A stretch of DNA of 64,000 nucleotides from Hirudinaria manillensis. Taxonomy: Eukaryota > Annelida > Clitellata > Hirudinida > Hirudinidae. How positions within the stretch are numbered: position 1 is the first letter of the stretch; each line of letters opens with the position of its first letter. A program made the translations under genes and the position numbers. The stretch is from positions 4,854,142 through 4,918,141 of the forward strand of contig CM067532.1 of NCBI GenBank assembly GCA_034509925.1, in the 5' to 3' direction. Shown one piece after another: positions 26,032 to 39,440 of this stretch. The notes under the pieces are model-generated. The model worked only from the letters and a program-made list of their open reading frames with translations, was not told the DNA's origin and ran no database searches.

Positions 26032-29000
26032 CTGAATAAAAACATTAAATAAATTAGTTATTATTGTATTCCTTATTATAGTCCAATAATAGTTATTATT
26101 ACACTCCTATTGCCCTATTATTATTAATATTATTATTATTACTTTGGTACCTAATATTTACTTAACGGAGACAAATTTGGTTGTGTTTTAACCCGATTAG
26201 GCCTACTGACATATTTACTATTTATCATCTTCAAGGCGTTCAAAGTTTCTGGTTTAAAATATCGAGAGGAATCATCGATTGAGTGGAATATTTTGAATTC
26301 CGAGCTGCTACTTTCCCATTAAACAACAAATTGGATCATCTTTGGGCTCAAATTATAGGGAGTTTCTTAGTGGTAAACTCGTCGTATGCCTTATTCGATT
26401 TATATTTTATTATTTTAAAAAATTTATTTTGCACGATTGATAAGGAATTAACATATAAGTACTCTGTGACAAGTCTGGAGATGGCATAGACAGACAAATT
26501 AGAACAAAGGCAATCAACGCCTTTGTGCTGCTTCGATGGTCCAATTCCATGTTTACGTTCTGACAATTATCGCCGAGTTCGCCGTTTAAATATAATCGGA
26601 TGTAAATGGCACTCAGACGTTTTTCTAATTCCAATTAAAAGATAACACGCCAAACGATTTTTGTCCAACAAGAAGAATGATCCGACAAATATGAATTCAA
26701 AAATATGTTGCAAAATAGTTGTGGATATATTCGCAGATATAACTCAAAATGCAAACAAAGGAAAATCTTAAAAATGACTCACTTTCTAGACATTTTGAAC
26801 AAGTCCGCAGATATCTTCCTGCCCACCGATGTGGGATTTTCAAAACTATTTGTCTTCTAACAATGTATTTTGAATGGTTTGAAATAAGTTTAAAGAATAA
26901 TAATAATTTATGTCACCAACGTAGATGGCAGCAGCAAGAGAATGTTAATCTCGATAGACCATCGATGAAATGACTCAAAAACTAGGGAGAGAGTTGCTGT
27001 GGAGAACATATAAAGAACCATTACGTGCGTGCCTCACTCAGGCTCTGTGATGAGTTGCTACAACTCTCAGTCCGTGTTGAGGTAAAAAATCAAAGGACTG
27101 TTGCTAGTAACCTGGTGCAGATGACTCTGGTGTCTCCATTTATTTATCTTTGTATGTCATCGTTCGGAAGAAAATCATAAGCTGCTCGAGCGAAAGCCGA
27201 GGTTTTCCATTTTAATAATGATTGCATGACGGAATGGATCGTTGGTTTCGACCCAACGCAGTGCAACGTTGTATGGAAGCAATTTATTTGGTATTTGCAA
27301 CCCGACTAAAAGAGGAATGATTATGTCCTTGTTAGACGTGAGATGAAAGACGGGATTCCGATGAATTCACTTTTAACATTTCAAATTCCATTTATTGGAC
27401 GAAAACTAAAAAAAGTTACTTCTCTTGTATCTCCTCAGATATTTACAAATTTAACCTTAAATTGGTTTTTGTGGGAAATTCCTTCAAAATGGTTGTAGAG
27501 AATTTTTCAGAAATTGAGAAAAGGTCTGCCTGTGGGATTAGCTGTGACAAGGTCCCAGGTTATCAAATGATTTGGCCCAGTTTTAAGCGATCATCACAAG
27601 ATGTACGAATTGAAACGACATTGATTTAATAATTAGCTACGAAGGCGGGATCCGTTAAGAATAAGGGCTCGAAAACGTTGATTATTCGGATGTGTGACCG
27701 AGGAGGACGACTATCTGCGAGGAATCTCGTCGATAATTTGAATTCTCTTTTCGCTCGAAAAGATTGCTTTCATGAAAATTGATGGTAACTGCTGAGTCAC
27801 TGCTGTAATTGGGCATCTATTTGCAGTGTTCGGCTTATAACTAATAATTGCCTTTTTTCAGTCCCCTATGTTAAATAACAAGGAAATTTAGTGAAAAGAT
27901 GTTGTGTTATGCCAATGTTATCCTTTAAATATCGACTTAAATGAAATCCCATCGAAGTACATTTAATACTTTACTTCAAGCCAGTAAAAGGAAAGGTATT
28001 CTTTCCCCCTCATTCACCGGGTGTGTGATATCTTCATGCATCGGTCCAGAAGGGAGACGTGACTACTAGATTTGTAGTACTGGGTATTGGAAGCGGTACT
28101 TGAGCCTCGGGTATTGGTACTTGAAATAGGGATACCGTCTACAAGTCTGGTATCTACACCGAGCAATCCTCAATTTTTTTTGGGAGGCTATCCTCAGAGT
28201 CAAGAGAATGCCAGTCAGACTGAGTCTAAGCGTTTTGCAATTAGAGTTGACAGATGCTTACGGTGCTTCAGCAATTCATGCGGAAAACACATGCCTCGAA
28301 AGGAAGTTCAAGTCATGTCAATGAATTTTGACAGGTTCATGAGGAAACTATCCTCCAGGTTTTCTATAGGGCAAGATGGAAGTGGATATTGAAGGGCAGT
28401 GGGAAAAGCCGGTGACTTAGTCTTTTAACATTTGCCATTGTTGAGTGGGGGGCAATTATAAGTAAGGAGGAAAATTTTGCTTAAATGGAAACTCATTACT
28501 TGACATCAATCAGTGATTTTTTTAATAATATTCTGCTCGCAATCTACTCTTAAATAATAAGAATCGTTTGATGTCTGAGAGAGCTGAGCAACTCACTTTT
28601 TAAAATCAACTTACCATTAGTTAATTATTACTCTGTGTGTTATTACTTTCATAATATCGTATGTTGTTATCATACCAGAATTCTTAAACTTATGGTAATT
28701 TTCGAAATTTATTTTGTAGTAAAGAAAGAGAAATTATGGACTTCCTTTGAGTTTCTTTGACCTCATAAAAAACTGAAATCTTAATTTTACAAGGACCGTT
28801 AAATCATGATCTGATTCAATCCAATAGATTGACACCCATAATCATCACGATATCCGGTAAAAAATTTGCTTAGATTCAGCATACGTAATGAAAGTTGAGA
28901 GTAAAGTGTCGAGTAATCAATTTCGACTCCGAAATGAACCAAAGAATCCAAATGTGTTTATATAACACAACGGATTCGTTGCCAGAAGGCGAGTCAGCAA

Positions 29001-29843
29001 GTTGGAACAATAACATAATGAATGCTCATAGTAAATTCTCGAATTAAATACTAATGCCACAATCCTAAGAATTGACGAGGATTGCGAAGATAGGACATCT
29101 CTTCCGCCTCTCCGATTCAGAACACGCTTCAAGAAATCAAATCATTTTCGATAACTGAACCAAAAAAATTTAATGGGAACCTACGAATATATAGCCTCAT
29201 TTACAAATATTTGCTTAGAAGTATTACATTCCTTACAATGAAAGATGTTAATTTATAAATATCTGCTGCCATAGCAAAGCATTTTCTGAGGTGAACCTAT
29301 TTTATGCAACGAAACAAGCGTAGCACGCAACCACCCGAACAGACTGTCCTTGGCATAAGATTTGATCAGCATGGAAATAATGATGCAATTAGCCTGCGGG
29401 TATAACGAGGTTGTTCGTTATTCTACGCTATTCTATCCCTCTTTTACGTTTGAAGAAAATATTTAAGCCAGAGTAAATTTCACGATGAATAAATACACTA
29501 TCAGGTCAGACACCACTTCGTACCATATTTTCAAAGCATCATGCAACTTACAATCTGAACTTTCACAAACTCAGTATCGATCACACCATATGACTAAAAA
29601 AAACTGCTTCGATGTCAGTTTCATTTTTAATGATTCTGAAAGCACTGAACACTAAAAGAAACACCATTTGTTTGTTTATAATGCAGTTTATCTATTACTG
29701 ACACCTGCACCAACATAAAAAAAACATAATTGTTCAAAGCAAAAGCAACATCTAAAAAGTAATAATGACAAAGTATCGACACTCTTGGAATCATTCAAAT
29801 TCCTGAATGCCCATCACTTTTTGGTAATATTATATTGGACAGG
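26032..29843. other. Intergenic DNA upstream of the PH-PTB gene
   Basis: 3.8 kb with no exon I can defend. The missing 5' exon(s) of the PH-PTB gene are probably here. Open stretches at 26283-26973 and 28087-28392 lack family resemblance. Confidence 0.35.
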
Positions 29844-32800
29844 CTAAACATAAGTTGAAGTGGTATTAATAATTTTCCAATATCTTTGCCTTACAAGGTG
29901 AGCTGCCATCTTTGGTTGTCTTTGTCTTGTAAACAAACCTTTTCTATTTCCCACAACTCTGTTGACCTCTAATGAATAAATTAACCAATTAAGGTTAGTA
30001 AATATACTAAATCAATAATTGGGGGAATGGCAATAACCTTCATTTGTCATAAAATCTGCAAAGTTCCAAACCATTTCACCAGTTAAAAATGAAAATCTAA
30101 TTTCATCGTATACTTTGTGATATTCATTTAAAAATTCACTCTGATATTCTTCTGAGAATGCTTGAGATGGAATCTAAAGAAAAACAATAGCCAGGTATAT
30201 AAAGTGAAGGTATACAAAGTTTATAAAGTGAAAGAGCATAATAATAATGATTATGGTAATAATAATAATAATATATAAAAACATTATCATATTATTATTA
30301 TTAACATCTTAAAATATTATTCATTAGATGTTCTCGAAAAGCTACTCAATAATAATAATTTCACATATAAAAGACAAAATAAAATATTATGAATTAAAAA
30401 TAATATTATTAAAATGCTAACAGTGTGAATCCCATGTACAGTGTCAGCCCCAAATTCTGAGACTATCATGGGCTTGTTGTAAGTCTTGTACCACTCTTCC
30501 AAATTTGGTTTGAGCTTATACCTGATGGTAGCCAGATATCCCATATCATGGTACCAACCATAATATTTATTTATGCACAGCACATCCAGATACTTTGCCT
30601 GCCATAGCAATAAGTAATATTTTTTAATTGTTTACAGACATTTTCAATAAAAAAAGAGTCAACAAACTGCTCGTTCGTTTTTAAGGGCACCGGAAATTGC
30701 CAAAGTAACGAGTCTCGTGGAATCGAGTGATCTCGTCAATTCGCTGACTTTTCTTGAAATGATTGAATCAATGTATTGTAAACTCACATGAAATTGAATA
30801 TATATATATTCCAATAATTAAAAAACATATATATATATATATCCCACATAAAAAAAAATATATATATATGTATATAAATTTATATATATATAATATATAT
30901 ATACCCGAATAAATATATATATTTTTTTATGTGGGATATATATAATCGGCTTCTCATTGGATTTGGACCACAAAGGACCGAAGGTAAGCCTCAGGCAAGT
31001 CGTCCCTGTCCACTCCACCAAAACATGGACTCCAGTGTAAGACCAGGAAAAAGACTCTAGACGACATTCACACCAAAGTGATATAAGAAGTGCTGCAATG
31101 GCGACTCTGACAGTTTTTCGGACGACGGAGCTCTCGCGGAATTTTTCATGAAATGGCGGTGCAAGTATTGTTTGTTTGTCAGAAGTCGTTGTCTGGTTAT
31201 CAGAAGAAAGTATCTGGCAGGGACATCCGCTCGATCAACGGATGCGGCCCAGCCCCCGAGAGCGTCAGGATTCAGGGCCGAAACATTTGTAGAGGGGTCC
31301 ATTCCTATGAAGATCCCTGCCAGAACGCTCGTTCAAGAGTTTCAATCAATCAACACATATAATAGAAATAAACATTTATGTAAATATATTTTCAAATAAT
31401 AAATAAAATAATATGAATAGATAAATAAAATGTAAAATATTAAACACCATGAAAATATCGAATAATATACTGAAATTGATAGGTCATTGCTCATATAGCA
31501 ACCAATGCCAGGAGGACAAGCAAGAACTGACTTGAAGTACTGGTCAGCTTCAGCAGCATCGCTGGCAGGTTCATTGGCAATTGACCACATGATGACTGAA
31601 GCGTGGTTCTTGTCCCTTCCAATAAGTTCTCTCATAACCTCCAAATGGTGATTTAAAGTTTCATCACCGTAGTTTACCTTGCTGATAGAAATTGATACCA
31701 ATTAATTATTAGTTAAAGTAATTAATTATAATTAATTAAATATTAATTAATTAATATTAAATTAAAATATTAATAATTAATTCTAATATTAAAAATAAAT
31801 TGCAAACAAAAAACTTTTTAAAAATTTAAATGCGAACGTTTTCAGGCCGACTGCGGTGCATTCATCGATGATGACAATGCCTTGTTGATCTGCATGGTCC
31901 AAAACTTCTTGGGCATAGGGATAATGTGAAGTTCTAAAGCAGTTGGCTCCGAGCCACTTGAGCAAGTTGAAGTCTCGGGAAATGAGAGGAAGGTCGAGAC
32001 CTTTGCCGCGGACCTAAAAAATTTTTTTTTTAAATTTCAAAAGTGTTTAACAATAAACCAGATTTATGTGCTCTTATAAATTCATTTAAACCTAATTTAT
32101 ATGTATAACAAGTCTGTTTCTCTCACCACATTTTATTGAATTCTTTTGAAATCAAAACAAATGAACTTCAAAGAATTTCAATTTTTTAAAGACTTTTTCT
32201 TATAAATTATTACACAAATATAATTTATATTTACTTTAATAGCATAACATAAATGATACCAACATCAGAATCTTCATGTTTGTTTACTCCCAAGCAATAG
32301 AAAGGCTTGTTGTTTATCAATATTGACTGATTATTGACTCCAATCGTCCTAATTCCGAACGACTGCCTGTACACGTCCTCTCCATAATGAACCTTCGAGT
32401 TTGAATTAGTTTATCATACTCTTTTATAAGTATTCATCAGATGATAAACAACATTTACTTTTTATAAAAATAATTATATTATTTTATTATATTATGTTAT
32501 TATGCAAAGTTGAAAATAATCTAATTTAAAAGTAAGAATAATTTGGAGGAAAGAAATAATTTGACATTTCATCAAATGTTTGTTGACATTTTGTTTATTT
32601 AAAATGTTGCTAAATATTTAAAAATAGGAAAGAGCATAACAAAAATTGATATGCAGTAAGCATAAGTATAATTCTTCACACTGAAGGATATGGCTGATAT
32701 TTTTCATTAGGTTTTTGAGCAAAACATATAAGAACATCCTTATATATTAAGTCAAGAAAGAATTTGTTCCTATTGGAAATGAAAAAGTGAGCCTAAAGTC

Positions 32801-34723
32801 AAACAAAAAATTATTCCCTGCTTTTTATGTTGACTCCTAATTATTTATTTATTAAATAAAATATAAATAAATTATTTATTAAGAATGAAGCAAACTGCAT
32901 ATACAAGAGGAAAAAACCTTAAATGTATACAAGTAGCCAAAGTCTGCAGACATTGTGTAAGGCCACCACAAATGTTGGTCCTGGATGCTCAAAGTGCCAG
33001 TTAATTCTGGACTTTCTGCAACAACTTTACCATCTTTGTCTTCTACTTGAATAAGTACATTCTCTCGTGATTTATCTATTTTCTCATCTAAATTCATTCC
33101 AGAACACTCAAGACAATTTCCCACTTCAACTTGATACTCGATCTTTGCTGAATAAGAAGGAAAACATCTTAATAAATGTATTTACAAAATTAAAGACATA
33201 TTTTCCAAAATAAACCTGCTGAGCCAGCAATAGAAGTTGTTTTGATAGTGATGTCCTTAACGAACTTGAAAGGCGTTGCATACATCCTCACCTGCCTATG
33301 AAGACCAGCATAATTGAAGAAATCAAACATCGTGTATTGCACAAAATATCCGGGAGGGTAACTGACGATTAAAATTTAAATGATTGTCAACACTTCATGG
33401 ATTCAACATCATTTCATCAAAGCAACAAATAGAATGCATCATGATTTGTTAAAATAAAGTTAATTACACACTGAATAACAACTATGATCAACACAAAATT
33501 ATTATGATTAACAGATATAACTTTACAACAAAAACATATAAACATAAACATAAATATAAATAAAAAATTACTTATAAATACATAAAGTCATATAAACAAA
33601 TACACAAATAATTTACATGCACTTAATCTTTTATCACTTGAAATGTTCATTGCATTGGTTCACCTTTCAGCATCTCCAGGATACTGAATGTAACCAGTTG
33701 GAAGGGTGTTGGGAGTCAAAGTGTTGTTGATTGCAATCGTGATTCGATTGATTGAATTGAAGTCAAGGAGGTTGTTGACTTCCGATTCAAATGGAAGATG
33801 ACCACCGCTGTGTGTCATGCACAAGTTTCCATTCACCCACTGTTGTTCAAACAATCATTTATTTACAATGTTAAGTAATTGTTTAAATTTTAAACCAATA
33901 ATAATACCAAATTAAAATCACTGCCTTAGAAACTTTTGCATCGCTTAGATACTGCTTTATACTCAAGAAAAATTGAACTTATTCTTATGTGGAAAGTAAT
34001 TCTAGAAGTTTCAAAATTGTAAATAGGTGACCAAAAATTATAAAATTAAATTCTTCAAACTAAATATAAATCTACAAATATTTTCACTTTTATATTACAT
34101 AATTGAATATAAGACAAATATCTGGAGAAGATGGATAAAACTGACCACAATGGAGTTATAATGTGCACTTTCAACTCTCAATACAATTCTTTTACTGGAC
34201 CAATTGCGATCCACATAGAACATTTTATCATACCAGACCCATCCAACAAACTTTTGCAAACTTTTATCAGTTGTAACATCGTTGAAACTTGAGCATGTTG
34301 GCATTGAAATTACAGGACCTGTCTGTGTAACATATAAAACAAAACATCATCAAAAAAGGCCACTAATCACAGGAGAGCCTCATTTTGTGTAATGGACATT
34401 AATGTACAATGAATGTCATTTCAGCTTTTTCCAAGAAGGCAAACTAGCCTCAAACAGTCTAATGACACTCTGAAAAATTGCATTTTAAACAAATTGCTCT
34501 TATACATTACCCTAACCTCTGTCAACGGTTTCAAATGCCACTTATTTTCAAATCCGGCTTCCCGGTTCGACGAATCATCGGCTCGAAAGTTCCAAAATCC
34601 GTCCAACTCTTGGATTTGTCGGCTCTCAGAAGTTTGCACGGATAAAGAATTAACTAAATTGCACCCAAAAATGCATATAGCAAAAAATTGCCCAACGTAA
34701 TCATTAGACCGCCACGACCTCAT
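29844..34723 (-). CDS. GUSB: Beta-glucuronidase (glycoside hydrolase family 2), complete
   Basis: Twelve exons in transcription order: 34723-34517, 34322-34146, 33839-33664, 33361-33216, 33147-32918, 32392-32264, 32013-31838, 31681-31532, 30743-30668, 30598-30422, 30173-30038 and 29968-29844. All are in phase and give 634 residues (human GUSB 651). It hydrolyses terminal glucuronic acid from glycosaminoglycans in the lysosome. Visible: an N-terminal hydrophobic signal (FFAICIFGC); the sugar-binding domain [19 protein letters not shown] and [12 protein letters not shown]; the immunoglobulin-like domain with HLWWPY; the GH2 signatures [20 protein letters not shown] and [17 protein letters not shown] (Glu of NEP = acid/base); and VSEFGAD (Glu = nucleophile). 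The C-terminus has [12 protein letters not shown] and [12 protein letters not shown]. The start chosen is ATG 34723, before the hydrophobic stretch; two upstream in-frame methionines would leave the signal internal. Confidence 0.97.
30828..30945. repeat. AT-rich inverted repeat (potential hairpin) in a GUSB intron
   Basis: Left arm about 30835-30868 has (AT)n followed by CCCACATAAAAA and then (AT)n. Right arm about 30912-30945 carries the reverse complement, TTTTTTATGTGGG, flanked by AT runs. The spacer is about 45 bp of TA-rich DNA. It may be a degenerate palindromic MITE or a cruciform-prone site. Confidence 0.7.
31021..31345. other. GC-richer island of unknown nature within a GUSB intron
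   Basis: About 320 bp of near-balanced base composition inside an otherwise AT-rich intron, open in one frame on each strand. None of the translations continues the GUSB protein: the flanking exons 31532 and 30743 join in phase without it. It could be a cryptic exon of a nested gene or an inserted element. Not assigned. Confidence 0.4.
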
Positions 34724-37700
34724 TTTAACACATTCAATATCAGCTGACCGACTTCGAGCAACCAGAGCGCGAAGCATTATTAAACAAATCACTAAACAAA
34801 AAAGTTAATTATTAACATTGTTTGTAAATTAAGATCAGCAATATTCATCATATTTTTCACCGAATGTTTAAAATTTTTATTATGAAAGGCCTCTTGGCAG
34901 TTTTTTTTTGAGTAGTTTTATTGATTTTTCTACATTCGAGCCATATCAATAGTTTATTTTATTTTTAAGCTTGATTCTTCATTTTACCGTTTGTCATCCC
35001 TTTAAAAGGACTTGCCATGCGAACAGTTCAGCCCAGTGATTAAAAAAAATGATCACCGAATTGAGCCGGCTGGACTAAGCTCAACTGACTACAACAGTTA
35101 TGCTGGAAGTTAGTTGATAAAAATATTTCATGTGACCTTTCTTTCTCTTTGCTTTTCCAGAAGTTTGCCAGATAAAATCGAGATCGAAGTGATCAAACTA
35201 AGGCTGATTTATTGAGTTAAATGTGCACTTGACATGCGAATCAAAAGATAATGCTTATAGTAGTAACACATTTGTGATTTAATTTGAATTTGTGAGTGCC
35301 AGGTTTTGTGCTTGCACCACAACCTCTCGTGGATGCTTGTGAGCAGGGCCACGACGTCTCGAGACACCGTGTCTTTATCTAGCCTCAAGGCAAAACGTAT
35401 CTAGTCCAGTCTTTGTCTTGGTACGATTAAGTCCCGCTTTAGTCTCGATTAGATTGTTATGAATCAGGACGAGACAAAAATTTTTTAAAACTTTCTTCAT
35501 AATTTTTGTAAGAAAAAAAGTTTTAAGATTTTTAATGTTTTGTTTTTTTTTTTGAATCACTAGTAATTGACAACGAGTTCAACGTACATTTCCTATTCTT
35601 TTCTATGTCGTTAGCTTAATGGAAATAAGAAACAAAAGTCTGTGTTTGCACTGAAATAAATTCAACTTTGTACCTAGTAGCAAATCATTATCCTCAAAGA
35701 AGGTCCGTTGCGATGTGGCATCCATTCTAATTATCTTACGCCTCTTAGAATGACAGGGATTTAATTTGGAAGAGGCAGAGGAGGGCCTATTTTCACTGAC
35801 CCCGCGTGGTTGTTTTCTTCCCCTTTTTGAAAAGACGAAGTGCCATCTGTGCAGAACAAGGGTCCCCATACTTCTGTCCTCGTAGCTATTTTGTGCGGCC
35901 CGCAGCAACTCAAAAAATGTATTATGTGCGGCCCGCCAAATCATCTCGTTTATTTACGTGGTTTACTCGATCCTTACTCAACTAATTTAAGCAATAACGT
36001 TTCTTGAGTTTCTTCATAAAATCCAAATATTTCTAAATAATTGAATTTAAATAATTAATGATACCGTGAACACTTAAGTTTTATAAACTATTTTTAAATA
36101 TATTTGTGATTTATCAACATTTAAATTTTCGTGGAACTCGTACGACTTTGGAATGCAGCTGTCGGAGCCTTAAAGGTTGGGAATTCTTGCTGTATTGACA
36201 TTGTTTATCGAATAACAATTGAGTATTTCATTTTCAACTGATTGCTTAACAGGCCAACGTGAATAAAATCATTTTAAAACTAAATATTTATACTCAGTTA
36301 ATAAAATAATTGGTTAAGAAGGATTTGACACAAGCCGATAGGTTCCAGAGATGTGATTTCACAGAAGACTGAACACGACAAGTACATAAACGGCTGCACT
36401 GTTGACATCGCTATTTTTTTTTACTGGATCTGTTGTTTGCCTTCATGTGGGTGTCGGGGATTGTTTTAAAATAAAATTTAAAAAATATATTTAAAATAAC
36501 ATTTATTTAATTAATTGCTGGCTTTATTAATTCTTCTGACTGATTTCATATTTCTTAGCCTCCTTGTTTTATCCGTTTCTATGTAACAATGTAACAAAGT
36601 CGTAACAACGTTCCAATGATCGTTAACAAAGATACTCCATTTTGTAATAGCGACATAGCATGACACAAGAAAACTTAGATATGGTACCGTATTAACATCA
36701 TATGCATGTCAATTATTCTATTAATATCACAGCTTCCAATATTTCTCAGAAAGAGTTACACCTTATGACATATACAGGAATTGACTCTGTAGCTCCATAT
36801 CTTGACAGTCTGTCAGATTAAAGTTCACCAATTAGAGGGATGTAAATCTCTTACGGCCAACTATTGAACTGAATGATGTCACCAAATTTGTCTGTTTCGC
36901 TTCAGTTTTCTTTTTCAATTCAAACATAATAACAACTCTTTTCATCTAATGAATCCACCTGCGTTGCTGCCAGCCCCGCTAGAAATCAAAAGATGATTAG
37001 GAATAGGCTGGCATTTTGGCCGAATTCATGTGCAAGCTCACGACATTGTTTCAATCATCAAAGACATCTTGAAATAGGTGAAGACGGTGAAAATCAAACA
37101 TGCCAATGAGCTTTGCCTTAATAATTTGACTGTTGATTGTTAGCCAAGCAAGAAATTTAACAAAATGCGGATCGTGTCAGAAGTTCAGCATTGTTGGTAT
37201 TATTAAAATTTGTCAACGTCATTCCCAGCCCGTGGCAGATAGCCCGTAGAAAACTTTGGCTTGTGCTATCTTTTCCCAAGAAACCATAAATGTTTGAAGT
37301 TGCCAAGATTTTAAAATCAAAGTTTGCGCAGGGAGATCAAACGTAGGTTGGGGGAAAGGAGAACATTTTTAGATAATTGATTGATGACCCCATTTGCTTC
37401 TCAGATCAAACATTCACTTAAGAGGCACTGGGTTGGGTGGATAAGTTAAGATTACTTGACATGCCCTCTGAATATGAAGCAGGTGCTACAAAGGAATAAC
37501 AATCTGCTCTCCAATCGGGCAAAGCGGGGTGTTTTGTGGGATAACATTGATTTGTTTGGAGATACACTAGTGACCAGATAATGTGTGAGATATTCATTTA
37601 ATCAAAGACTTGAAATATTTCGGCTCTAACGAGTAAACACCTGCTTGTCATTTCGAGACGATCACAACGCTTGTTTGTCCCGCAAACATGAATCCTAGTC

Positions 37701-38062
37701 CACTTAATGGTGACATCTTTCTGACATCGTTTCTTGTGTTTGTAATTTAAAATTCAACTTTTAATAAATCCTTGAATATGTTTTCTTTTTAATATTTCAA
37801 GAGTGTGTCTCGCTCCCAGAGGAGAGACGTGTGAAATAGAAGATGTTCTGTTCATATATCAGCAGGTTTAAAATATGCTGAATTATTTATGAGCGAAGTT
37901 ATTCTTGGGATAGCCATCTTAACTCCTACCTTTCCATGGTAAAATTTATTTCGAGAAATAACTAACTTTTAAAATGACTCGTAAAAAAATGATAAATATG
38001 TACAAAAACAACGAAAACAGTGAGTGTCGCGAAGTTAGCAGAGAAGAAATAGTTTCTTCACT
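34724..38062. other. Intergenic DNA upstream of GUSB
   Basis: AT-rich, containing the hAT-like MITE described separately. No other supported gene. Confidence 0.4.
35852..36192. mobile_element. About 341-bp hAT-like MITE
   Basis: The left end reads CAGAACAAGGGTCCCCATAC. The reverse complement of the right end reads CAGCAAGAATTCCCAACC. The interior carries two copies of TGTGCGGCCCGC (about 35892 and 35931), and CCTTAAAGGTTGGG lies near the right end. A GCGGCCCGC core with ...GGTTGGG...CTG ends is characteristic of widespread non-autonomous hAT elements in animals. No coding capacity. The target duplication is degraded. Confidence 0.65.
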
Positions 38063-38888
38063 TCATGAAGATATTGCTTCTTCTGGCATCTTTTCGTCCT
38101 GCGGGAGATTGTCAGAATTCGGAGCGGTCTGTTGATTGGTAGCGGCGTAGCAGTCCAAATCGTACTCCTTCCTATCGAACTTGGGACTTTCGTAAATGTG
38201 TTCGACCACCTGCTTCCTAAAACCTTCGAAATCGTTTTCGTGATCCCCTGGCAGTGCAGCTTTGAAGGCTACACCGGATGGAGTGAGGTGCGAATGGAGG
38301 AGGTGGGCGTCTATGGAGGGAGGAATGTTGGGGCATCTCATGTTGTTGAAGGCGTTTCTATGCAGTTGCCAGGTTCTGAAGTAGTCGTTCTCAACGTTCG
38401 AACCGTCAAGAGATGCACCTGTAAATCGAGAAGATCGAGTATTGCGATAGACTACCAACGATAGACGGACGAATGATAAACGAATGAAAGGATGAAAACA
38501 TCGAGAAAGTATGACTCACCTCCTAGAAGATCGAGAGAAAGCGATTTCGGGGTGGCCGATCCGTGCCTGGGGAGTGCCGTTGCATCGCACCTGGTGAGGT
38601 GATACTCTGCCATGCACCGGGGACTGCCACAGACTTGACCTCCGTAGGACTGGACTTGACGCCTTCTTAACGTCCACGAGTCGAGAATGGATTCAATAAT
38701 TCAATCGATGCAATGTCTTAAGTGAATCAATTGTGGTCATCACCTTCTTATGCAGACAATTCCAGCCAAGAATATCATCACTCCAATTATCAGGGCTATG
38801 CCGAGGATGGTTGCAATTGCTATCCCTGTCGTTATCAGAACCATAATGTAATATACAATATAAATATTGGCATTATTGTCGTCGTTGC

Positions 38889-38953
<65 letters not shown>

Positions 38954-39356
38954 TAATAATAACATAATAATAATAAGAGACAAGGTACGAAGAGAACGAT
39001 GTGTCTGAATATGCATATCCGTGCACACATTCATTTGCAAATCCACGTCCATAACCACTCAGACATTCACAGGCATCGCATAATCCCGTGAGCACACGTG
39101 CACACATACACACACACACACACACAAGCACACACACGTGCACACGAGCACACACGACATAGAAGTGTTTCTTTTTGTAGGGAATCGTGCTTTTAATGGG
39201 TTGATGATCGAAAATATACTTTTAAAATCTCAACTCACAACAATAAACAGATGACGATCATAGACGCTCATTCTATTAATGTTGACATTAATTCTGCTGC
39301 GGTGATAAGGCCGGTGGTAATGTTGATGATGACGACGACGACGATGATGGTGATTG

Positions 39357-39389
<33 letters not shown>

Positions 39390-39401
39390 CGACGGTGATT
39401 G

Positions 39402-39440
<39 letters not shown>

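Noticed and set aside
35375..35944. Coding gene on the minus strand
   Set aside because: Short open frames overlap the MITE and show no family features or consistent splice sites.
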